Positions 29,287 through 36,643 of a stretch of DNA of 64,000 bases are shown piece by piece. Source of the stretch: Lysinibacillus sp. KCTC 33748. GTDB taxonomy: Bacteria > Bacillota > Bacilli > Bacillales_A > Planococcaceae. A program made the translations under genes and the position numbers. Where the stretch lies: the NCBI RefSeq assembly GCF_002237755.1, contig NZ_MWSJ01000019.1, forward strand, positions 1 to 64,000, in the 5' to 3' direction. The notes beneath the pieces were generated by a model. The model was given only the letters and a program-made list of their open reading frames with translations. It searched no databases and was not told the DNA's origin. Each line of letters starts with the position of its first letter. The stretch's first letter is position 1.

Positions 29287-29574
29287 TTACTTGATTATCA
29301 TTTTACCTACTTTATGAGGTCCTTCACAAATGATAAGTTCCGTATTACTACTTAGTAAGTGTTGTGGTGCATTATCAAATAAAAAACAGACTTCACAGTT
29401 ATCTATCATTTTATTTTGCGTTGGATTCGTCCTATCAAATTTAATAGCTAAACTCCATATATTGCCGTCATCTAGTATCTCTGTAGTTGGATAATACTCT
29501 GTTCCTTTTGGAGGAGCCTTTCTTCCTCCTTCCGCTTCTGAAAACCAATATATTATTGCTTTTTTCATTTGCAT
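29287..29574 (-). CDS. Probable orphan immunity protein
   Basis: 95 residues: MQMKKAIIYWFSEAEGGRKA, PPKGTEYYPTTEI, WSLAIKFDRTNP. It is soluble, with good AGGAGG spacing on the minus strand. The start overlaps the stop of the toxin-like fragment at 29565, the usual toxin-immunity arrangement. The GGRKAPPKG...Y.PT pattern faintly recalls EF-Tu domain-III-like small proteins; I do not name the family. It may still be expressed and protective although its Rhs carrier has gone. Confidence 0.55.
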   Translation of the reverse strand: MQMKKAIIYWFSEAEGGRKAPPKGTEYYPTTEILDDGNIWSLAIKFDRTNPTQNKMIDNCEVCFLFDNAPQHLLSSNTELIICEGPHKVGKMIIK

Positions 29575-29880
29575 CCTCCTAGTGTATTCAGACTTTTATC
29601 AGCTCGCACAGAGTTACGGCTCTTTACAGTAACAGAATTATGGTTTAAATCTGCAACTTCAAAGTAAAAGGCTGCTCCTATTCCATCATGTTTACCTGAC
29701 GCTCTAAACGCTTTATCTACAATATTATCTGGAATATCAACCTCAACTACATAAAATTTAGGGTCTACACCATGCCCCATTCGCTGACCGAATGTAATAG
29801 CATCATCAAAACTATCCGCAAACCACTTTCCTGACATTCCATAGCTCAACGGTTGCAAGAAGGATTTCATTGGATTGTAG
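29565..29880 (-). pseudogene. Orphan Rhs-type toxin tip fragment (ADP-ribosyltransferase-like?)
   Basis: The readable minus-strand product has GMSGKWFADSFDDAITFGQR followed by FYVVEVDIPDNIVDKAF and IGAAFYFEVADLNHNSV. The pattern 'GKWFA.s..dA..fG' with the 'yVV.VdIP' strand recalls ADP-ribosyltransferase-type polymorphic toxin tips. It has lost its Rhs carrier: the open frame upstream of the tip is antisense to the plus-strand gene at 29901. Family assignment is weak. Confidence 0.45.
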
Positions 29881-29900
29881 GTATAAAAGGAGATTTCGTT

Positions 29901-30308
29901 ATGGAAATATACATAAAAGTTTTTGAGAATATGGAGTTTTTTTGTAATACTAAATTGATTGAGATAATTAAAGGTGTTTCGCAAGAAGAATGCGATGATA
30001 TCCTTGATAGCAGAGATAGTGATGAGTTTTCAAATAAGTGGATGGAGGTATATGCTGAGGTAAGAAAGAAGTTAAAAAATAGTACAGTCGATACTTGGTA
30101 TATACAAAAAATTGAAAGCTTAAGGGAGAGAACTTTTAAAGCAATATTTGAGCACTCAAAGTCATCCGATCTTGCGGCTTATTTATCAGATGATATTGCA
30201 TTATTATTAGAGGCATTGCTTTGTGATATTAATAATAGTTGGTTAAATGGACTCTGGAAAGAATATTGTGCAGGAATAATCCCTTGTGGGAAAATACTCT
30301 TAGGATAA
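29901..30308 (+). CDS. Hypothetical soluble protein, immunity-like by context
   Basis: 135 residues from ATG 29901, which has AAAGGAG at the right distance; the upstream in-frame extension runs into toxin debris and is not real. The product is acidic and helical (EIYIKVFENMEFFCNTKLIE, SSDLAAYLSDDIALLLEALL). I recognise no family. Small acidic single-domain genes beside Rhs debris are commonly immunity genes. Confidence 0.5.
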   Translation: MEIYIKVFENMEFFCNTKLIEIIKGVSQEECDDILDSRDSDEFSNKWMEVYAEVRKKLKNSTVDTWYIQKIESLRERTFKAIFEHSKSSDLAAYLSDDIALLLEALLCDINNSWLNGLWKEYCAGIIPCGKILLG

Positions 30309-30394
30309 AGCCATAAGGCAAATTGAATCATTGGGGGAAATTGGACAAGTACTGAAAGTAGTTCCTTTTAAAAAAGATAAATAATGAATCATTG

Positions 30395-30436
30395 GCGTAT
30401 TCCAACTTTAAAAGAGTAGAAGGAATACGCTTTTTT
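30395..30436 (+). terminator. Terminator
   Basis: GCGTATTCC/GGAATACGC stem, 18-base loop and a six-T run, downstream of the 29901-30308 gene. Confidence 0.82.
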
Positions 30437-30562
30437 ATTTTGAAATGATATCAAGTTATGGAAGGTTAAAATAGTGTTAAAACAAAATATTCGGAAAATT
30501 AGTACATTTTGTGAAAATGATACATAATCTATCGTTTATTTAGCGAATTGTAGAAAATATTG

Positions 30563-30590
30563 TTGATTAAACGTAAAGAGATAGTATAAT
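30563..30590 (+). promoter_or_regulatory. Promoter of comX-comP
   Basis: TTGATT, 16-bp spacer, TATAAT (30585-30590), about 107 bases upstream of comX. This is a good sigma-A-type match. Confidence 0.6.
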
Positions 30591-30696
30591 GGGGGTATAG
30601 TTACATTTATGGTTATTAATCCCTTGGTAAAAGATTGGCAAAAGGTGTATTCCAGAAAGTGTAGCTATAAAAAAACTAATGAAATGAGGAGATTTT

Positions 30697-30855
30697 ATGA
30701 TTAATACGATCCAATATTTAGAGCAAAATCCGTCGATGGTAACTTTATTAAAAGAAAAAAAGGCTTCTCTACTTGGTGTTACAGAAATTGAACAAAAGGC
30801 AATTCTGGATTCTTTTGATGAAGAGCTGTGTGTTGAAAATCGCCTTTGGTATTAA
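30697..30855 (+). CDS. comX: ComX-type quorum pheromone precursor
   Basis: A 52-residue peptide: MINTIQYLEQNPSMVTLLKE, KKASLLGVTEIEQKAILDSF, then DEELCVENRLWY. It matches the ComX pattern 'YL..nP....L......LiG....E..aI..a' and carries the tryptophan near the C-terminus (W51) that ComQ prenylates in Bacillus. AGGAG precedes the ATG. The stop overlaps the start of comP. The processed peptide would act outside the cell on ComP. No comQ is seen next to it. Confidence 0.8.
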   Translation: MINTIQYLEQNPSMVTLLKEKKASLLGVTEIEQKAILDSFDEELCVENRLWY

Positions 30856-33182
30856 GTAATATTAAAAGTATGTGGTTTTGGCTTGCTATAGGTATTTATT
30901 TAATAATGGGTTTTTACTTATTATATGTAACTTATAGCAAGCCTTTTATAAATATCGAGCTTAAGGAAGAAAATGGAGAATGGTTAGTGGTAGATTCATA
31001 TTACAAAGATTGGGCTACTGAACAACAAATAGAACCCGGAGATATTATTATAAATGTAGATGGAACAGAGATTAATAATATTTCTAATATCAAATATGAT
31101 TTCGTATTACGAGCAGCCAATGATTTAACGATAAAGAAATCTAATAGTAGTTTAATCCATATACACATAAAACCACTAGATATTCCCCAACAATTTTATT
31201 ATGTACTAATAGCACCAACTTTTTATTTTTTTCTTACTCTTCTAATTTCTTTATTTTTGTATTTTAAACAAAAGAATAACCCTTTAGTGAATATACTAAT
31301 ATTTTTTATACTTACAGTTTCATTAGCATATGTTAGTATAGGCGCGTCGGGTAAAATGGATAATATTGGTATTGTGATAAATCGTAGTAGTATGATACTT
31401 TGCTTAGTCTTATTAATTCATTTTCTTAGGAAATACTTTTTATTTATGAATTTAAAATGGATTTTTATTGACAATATTAAAGTATTTTATTTACTGCCTT
31501 TAATTGCTTTTTTTTCAAGCATTTACAGTGTTTTATATCCTTTCATCAATCCTATATTCTCTAGTCTAACCCTTTGGATATTTTTTATTTTGCTAACTGT
31601 AATTCTAGGTATATTGGGAATAAGTTACTTGAAATTTAAAACACCACAATTAAAAATATTTTTAAGTAGTATCATCATCCCGTTTCTACCGTTTTTGTTG
31701 CTATATGCGTTGCCAGAAATAATCTTCAATAAACAAGTGCTCTCTGCGGATATTAGTTCTTTATTTCTAATGTTAATACCTTATAGTTTTATTTGCACAC
31801 AGCTCACTGAACGTATTTTTGATATGGAGTACTTTATTACCCGTTTACGCCATTACTTTAATTTTTCATTTGTTTTTACTAGTTGGCTGTTAATGGGTCT
31901 TTATTGGCTTACTGATTTGTCTATGTCAAGAATGACGGAAATTTTCTTTTTTACATTCTTTTCTTTAATAGCACTTTTCTACATTAAAGAGAAAATAGAT
32001 TATCATAAGCGAAAAATTCTTTTTTCAACAAAAGGGGATTATATCCATCGATTGTATACGACAGTTGATAGTATCGGAAGGGTCGTAAAAATTGAAGACT
32101 TACTTGAGAAATTTGTTCGAGAAATCACGGTACACCTTGAGATTAAACATGTTTACATATTAACCTACGATTTGCAAACACATCAAATTACTTCCACAAG
32201 GACATCCAAAGAATATACTCAAAATCAAATGAACGAAATAGAGCTTGAGCAACTCCGCTTGGGAGATATAAAGAAGACAGAGCATTTTTATATTGCTTTT
32301 ATCCACCAAGATATGAATTATAAAAGAATACTAGTCGTAGACCACAATAAATCTATTCATCTAAAGGATGAGGAATTATTATGGCTTGAATTATTGCTTT
32401 TATATGTAAATAATTTTATTGAAAATACGAAAATGGTGGAAGATCTATTAGAGCAGTTAAAGCATATGAAAGAGGCTGATAAAAGTCAGTTACCGTGGCT
32501 TAATAAGTTACTTTGGCTACGATTTGAACAAGAAAAATATCAATTAGCACAAGAGCTTCATGATACGGTTTTACAAGAGCAACTCCATATTGCTAGGGAG
32601 ATGGATGTATTTATCCACGCGAAGAAAAAGACGGATATTCAATCGGGTCTTGGTAAGATCCATGAACACATGATTACATCTTTAAATGATTTAAGAGGCT
32701 ACTGTGAAAATTTGAAGCCGCCATTATTAGATACATTAGGCTTAAATGCTGCGCTTGAGAAGCTTATTCAAAAAGTTCATAAACGTTCTGATTTTGTTTT
32801 AATTTATACAATTGATCGTCTATATTTAGAGGATGAGCGTTTAAACTTGATGATTTATCGGCTTTTCCAAGAGTTGTTAAATAATGCTTTAAAACATTCG
32901 TATGCCAACACTGTCGAAATTCATCTATTAGAAACAGAACAGGGCTTTGAAATTATTTATGCTGATGATGGTGTAGGATGTAAAATGGAGGAAATCATAA
33001 TTGCTGATTCAATGGGCATCCGGGGAATGCAAGATAGGGTACAGGCCTTTAATGGTCAGTTTTCTATCAACACCAATGTAGGAGAGGGAATGTCCATTCG
33101 AATTAAAGTAATTGAAGCGGATCATACCCATTCTTATGACTACGATACTTATAATAGAAGACCAATTCCTAGTAGAGGATAA
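30846..33182 (+). CDS. comP: ComP-type membrane histidine kinase
   Basis: About 778 residues; TTG 30846 overlaps comX, or ATG 30870 may be used. Order: TM1 (about 10-27), an extracytoplasmic PDZ-like domain (about 35-105, WATEQQIEPGDIIINVDG), eight or so further TM segments to about 395, a GAF-like region, a HisKA_3 dimerisation helix with phosphoacceptor His in AQELHDTVLQEQL, and an HATPase domain (ELLNNALKHSYANT, YADDGVGCKM, GIRGMQDRVQAFNGQ). This is the ComP architecture. It should sense ComX and phosphorylate a ComA-like regulator; none is encoded beside it. Confidence 0.85.
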   Translation: MVLSNIKSMWFWLAIGIYLIMGFYLLYVTYSKPFINIELKEENGEWLVVDSYYKDWATEQQIEPGDIIINVDGTEINNISNIKYDFVLRAANDLTIKKSNSSLIHIHIKPLDIPQQFYYVLIAPTFYFFLTLLISLFLYFKQKNNPLVNILIFFILTVSLAYVSIGASGKMDNIGIVINRSSMILCLVLLIHFLRKYFLFMNLKWIFIDNIKVFYLLPLIAFFSSIYSVLYPFINPIFSSLTLWIFFILLTVILGILGISYLKFKTPQLKIFLSSIIIPFLPFLLLYALPEIIFNKQVLSADISSLFLMLIPYSFICTQLTERIFDMEYFITRLRHYFNFSFVFTSWLLMGLYWLTDLSMSRMTEIFFFTFFSLIALFYIKEKIDYHKRKILFSTKGDYIHRLYTTVDSIGRVVKIEDLLEKFVREITVHLEIKHVYILTYDLQTHQITSTRTSKEYTQNQMNEIELEQLRLGDIKKTEHFYIAFIHQDMNYKRILVVDHNKSIHLKDEELLWLELLLLYVNNFIENTKMVEDLLEQLKHMKEADKSQLPWLNKLLWLRFEQEKYQLAQELHDTVLQEQLHIAREMDVFIHAKKKTDIQSGLGKIHEHMITSLNDLRGYCENLKPPLLDTLGLNAALEKLIQKVHKRSDFVLIYTIDRLYLEDERLNLMIYRLFQELLNNALKHSYANTVEIHLLETEQGFEIIYADDGVGCKMEEIIIADSMGIRGMQDRVQAFNGQFSINTNVGEGMSIRIKVIEADHTHSYDYDTYNRRPIPSRG

Positions 33183-33194
33183 TATATGAATAGA

Positions 33195-33292
33195 AAGAAA
33201 GACATGAGCTATTTTCGTACCTCCTAATCTTTTCGTAATGTGTAAAATTCACAGTATGAATATGGATTAGGAGGTTTTGCTTTGAAGTATAT
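33195..33292 (+). repeat. Direct repeat, copy A (partner 35001-35097)
   Basis: About 95 bp, roughly 90% identical to 35001-35097, starting at the GACATGAGCTATTTTC block. With the nfi-like remnant next to it, it shows that the region upstream of endonuclease V was duplicated in tandem, with the beta-lactamase-like gene between the copies. Confidence 0.8.
33219..33279 (+). terminator. Terminator-like hairpin after comP, copy A of a repeat
   Basis: ACCTCCTAATC...GATTAGGAGGT with a TTTTGCTTT tail. The same block recurs at about 35001-35097 (hairpin 35026-35086) in front of the endonuclease V gene. Confidence 0.6.
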
Positions 33293-33440
33293 TTATATAG
33301 AGAGGATTTAATATCTTCACGGATATAGAAGAAATGATCCTAAGGTATACATCACAACAAATGAAATTGATTTGAAAAGATAGCCGTTTACTAATCTATA
33401 CAAGATATGCGGATTTAGTAACTAATCAGGTAAGGAAAAT
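33293..33440 (+). pseudogene. Internally deleted endonuclease V remnant
   Basis: The first 75 bases match the 5' end of the gene at 35174 (leader, start region, TACATCACAACAAATGAA). They are fused directly to bases matching its last 60 (GATAGCCGTTTAC...AGATATGC.GATTTAG). All of the middle is missing, and the start codon is altered (ACGG for ATGG). Confidence 0.75.
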
Positions 33441-33487
33441 CCATCAATATAAAGAAAGATTAATTATTCTAGTAAGGAGAAACTCAC

Positions 33488-34785
33488 ATGCTTTTAGAGG
33501 AACGGTTAAATAATTGGATAGATTCTTATAATCGAAACGGTTATTTGAATGGTACTTTATTAATTGCATCCAATGAGAATATTCTTTTAAACAGAGGTTT
33601 TGGTATGGCGAATTGGGAGCATAGCGTTCCGAATGTGCCAACAACTAAATTTCGTATTGGGTCACTTACGAAAGCATTTACAGCGTTGGCTATATTTCAA
33701 TTGCATGAAAAGCAAAAATTGTATATGGATGATTACGTAGGAAAATTTCTACTTGATTATCCGAATGGCAACAAATAACAATCTATCATTGTTTAACTAA
33801 TAGTTCCGGAGTACCTAATTACACAAATGCCCCTGATTTTTGGTTTCGTACAATGAGACTGCCATCCACATTAAATCAGCTAATTGATTCCTTTAAAGAA
33901 AAGGATTTAGAGTTTGAACCTGGTAGTAATTTTGGCTATTCAAATTCAGCGTATGCTTTGTTAACGGCCATTATTGAAAAAGTTTCAGATATGCCTTATG
34001 CAAATTACATACAGCAGCATATATGTCATCCATTAGGTATGTATCATACAGGCTGTGATGATGGAATAAAGGTTGTTCCGGGTTTAGCATCTGGCTATTC
34101 ATTTTGGGAAGAACCAATTCATACAGCGTATGCGGATATGTCATTTCCATTAGGCTCCTATGGTTTATATTCAACTACAGAGGACCTATTTATTTGGGAT
34201 CAGGCATTAAAATCCTCCAAATTTCTTCGCAAGGAATTAACAGAGAAAATGTTGACTCCAAATATTGAGTCTTATGCTTGTGGCTGGATGGTTTCTGAAA
34301 TAATGGGGAAAAAATGTGTGCATCATTTTGGAGATATTAGCGGTTTTTCGAGTGATTTCCTTAGATTTGTTGATGATCAAGTTACGATTATCTTTTTAAG
34401 TAATATGAATGTTACACCTGTCATGCATTTAAGTAGAGAGATTGCAAAAATTGTTTTTGATAAAAATGTATCTTCACCAGCACCTGCAGTTCCGATAGCA
34501 TTCATAAAGAAAGAATCAATCGTTGGGCAATATGTAATAGAAAATGAAGACAAAGTACTTACCATTACTATTAAAAATAAAGAACTTTATCTAACAGTCC
34601 CCAAGATGTATGGAGATTTATATAAATTTAAACTTATACCATTTAGTCATGACGCTACGAAAACGGCTTTTTTAACCGAGATGATTTATGAACGATTGAT
34701 ATTTACTTATTCATTATCAGGCGAAATAGAGCGTGTGCAATACGTCGATTGTTTTGAAAAAACTTATATGCTTTATAAACAATAG
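33488..34785 (+). pseudogene. Serine beta-lactamase-family hydrolase, frameshifted
   Basis: Class-C/AmpH-like serine hydrolase. The N-terminal half ends with the SLTK catalytic tetrad (FRIGSLTKAFTALAIFQLHE) in frame 1. After NGNK the frame breaks, and the remainder (ITIYHCLTNSSGVPNYT..., YSNSAYALL as the Y-x-N motif, HHFGDISGFSS as the H-x-G motif) continues in another frame. One base is missing in an A-run at about 33773 (GGCAACAAATAAC). All three catalytic motifs are otherwise intact, so it is either a very recent pseudogene or a sequencing error. There is no obvious signal peptide. Confidence 0.85.
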
Positions 34786-34818
34786 ATAGAGCATCAATAT
34801 TATATTTTGAAACTTAGA

Positions 34819-34856
34819 ATGAGGCATCCCAACTCATTAGTTGAGATGCCTCATTG
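34819..34856. terminator. Bidirectional terminator
   Basis: Long stem AATGAGGCATC/GATGCCTCATT with inner CAACT/AGTTG pairing, downstream of the beta-lactamase-like gene and also of a minus-strand gene fragment. Confidence 0.7.
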
Positions 34857-34866
34857 AATTTATGCA

Positions 34867-34980
34867 TTAAATACGCTTAGCGTGAACACGAAGATACTTT
34901 TCGACATCATTGTAAAGTCCTGCTTGGTTTGCGTATTTCACGTAGTTTTTTGCGGTTCTTATGACTTCGATGCGTATCAT
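34867..34980 (-). pseudogene. 3' fragment of an unidentified gene
   Basis: The minus strand reads IRIEVIRTAKNYVKYANQAG, LYNDVEKYLRVHAKRI, then stop. It is coherent protein sequence without any start. It is probably the end of a gene lost in the local duplication. Family not recognised. Confidence 0.4.
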
Positions 34981-35000
34981 AGAAGGCCAACTTACTCATA

Positions 35001-35097
35001 GAAAAAAGACATGAGCTATTTTCATACCTCCTAATCTTTTCGTAATGTGCAAAATTCACAGTACGTGTATAGATTGGAGGCTTTTGCTTTGAGGTGC
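35001..35097 (+). repeat. Direct repeat, copy B (partner 33195-33292)
   Basis: Same block as copy A, including the hairpin 35026-35086. It precedes the endonuclease V-like gene by about 75 bases. Confidence 0.8.
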
Positions 35098-35173
35098 AAC
35101 ATTTCCATTAACAAATACCCCATTATTTGTATGTCGTGATAGTATATTCATATAGAGAGGAGATGATATCTTC

Positions 35174-35862
35174 ATGGAAATGGAAGATATGATCTTGAAT
35201 TATACATCGCAACAAAATGAATTAAGGAAGCGTATTTCACTACAAAACAATTTTTCAGCTAATCAAATTAAACTCGTTGCAGGAGTAGATATTGCCTATT
35301 GGGGTGAATTAATAATGAATATGGAGCTTGTTGCATCCAAGTTATTGATTTTAATTCCAAAAAGATAGTTGAACAAATTGAGTACATAAATGAAATTACA
35401 ATACCATATACTTCTGGTTTTTTAGCCTTTCGTGAATTGCCTCTTGTATTAGAGGCTGTTAAAAAATTGAGAACGAATCCAGACCTTTATATGTTTGATG
35501 GAAATGGGTATTTGCATAATCGTCATATGGGCATTGCTACCCATGCCTCATTCTTCTTGGAAAAACCGACAATTGGTGTTGCCAAAACTTATTATAAAAT
35601 AGAGAACACAGATTTTATAATGCCGAAAAATATAGCTGGAGCGTTTACTGATATTGTGATTGCTGGGGTAGTGTATGGTCGTGCTCTAAGAAGTAGAAAG
35701 GATGTTAAACCGATATTTGTTTCATGTGGTAACGAGATTGATTTAGATACGGCAATTAATATGACGATGCATTTTATTGAAAAAGATAGCCGTTTACCAA
35801 TCCCCACAAGATATGCTGATTTAGCAACTCATCAGGCAAGAAAACTACAACGAGATTATTAA
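35174..35862 (+). pseudogene. nfi: Endonuclease V, frameshifted
   Basis: Endonuclease V cuts DNA one base 3' of deaminated adenine (inosine). N-terminal part: QIKLVAGVDIAYWGE, carrying the GVD catalytic aspartate. The frame breaks near 35305-35325 and resumes with EYGACCIQVIDFNSKKIVEQ, PYTSGFLAFRELPLVLEAV, MFDGNGYLHNRHMGIATHAS (the DGNG..H.R.MG.A motif) and GVAKTYYKI. Motifs are complete once the frame is corrected. Length (about 230) fits the family. Confidence 0.85.
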
Positions 35863-35879
35863 AATGAGAGGGATAAAAT

Positions 35880-36419
35880 TTGAAAAGTGAAGCCGAAATT
35901 CTATGGAATCGTATCATTGAAAAAAATTCGAAGTTAGAAATGAATGGTAGAGAAGCATTAAACCTTCAGCCTGGTGCAACAGCTGAAGAATTTCAACTAA
36001 TCGAAACTACATTAGGTATTACTCTCACTGAAGAGATGAAAAGTTTTTATAGTATATTTAATGGGCAAGATTGGTCGCAAGGAGTACTGCCCTTTGCTAG
36101 AAATTTAACACTTTCTCCTATTTCTGAAATTATTGATAATTGGGAGTTTCTACAGGAGGAGATTGATCCAGATGATTTGTTTCCAGATATAGAGTATGGT
36201 GTTGAGGTTAAACCAACGCTTTGGAATAAAAAATGGATTCCGATTGCTGAAAATGGTGGAGGTGATTATCTTTGTCTTGATACAGATCCAACAAAAGAAG
36301 GAGTAGTGGGTCAGGTCTTGTATTTTTGGCATGATTGGGGAAATCGAACAATTGAGGCAAAGGGTCTTTTTGAATTTATAGAAATCTGTTTAAATGAAAA
36401 AAATGATTCTGATATTTAA
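35880..36419 (+). CDS. SMI1/KNR4 (SUKH) family protein
   Basis: 179 residues from TTG 35880. SUKH pattern: LNLQPGATAEEFQLIETTLG, LTEEMKSFYSIFNGQDW, KWIPIAENGGGDYLCLDTDP, VLYFWHDWGN. These proteins are typically immunity proteins against polymorphic nuclease toxins. No toxin is adjacent, so it is an orphan, perhaps another relic of Rhs traffic or a housekeeping YobK-like copy. Confidence 0.85.
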   Translation: MKSEAEILWNRIIEKNSKLEMNGREALNLQPGATAEEFQLIETTLGITLTEEMKSFYSIFNGQDWSQGVLPFARNLTLSPISEIIDNWEFLQEEIDPDDLFPDIEYGVEVKPTLWNKKWIPIAENGGGDYLCLDTDPTKEGVVGQVLYFWHDWGNRTIEAKGLFEFIEICLNEKNDSDI

Positions 36420-36643
36420 TAAGGAGATAAACGACGATGATTCAGTTGATGAAGCGGCAATAGATTCTTCAGTATATAGAGAGTGAAATAAATAGTGTGA
36501 AAATCAATGTGAAATCAAAATAGTATTATTTTCTGTATTGGAATAGGAGGAAATACACTTTTTAGAATTAATCTATAAAATGAAGAGAATTATTAAAAAT
36601 GTAGCCGATATAATTCAATAGATGATAGAGGAGGTATGGAAAT

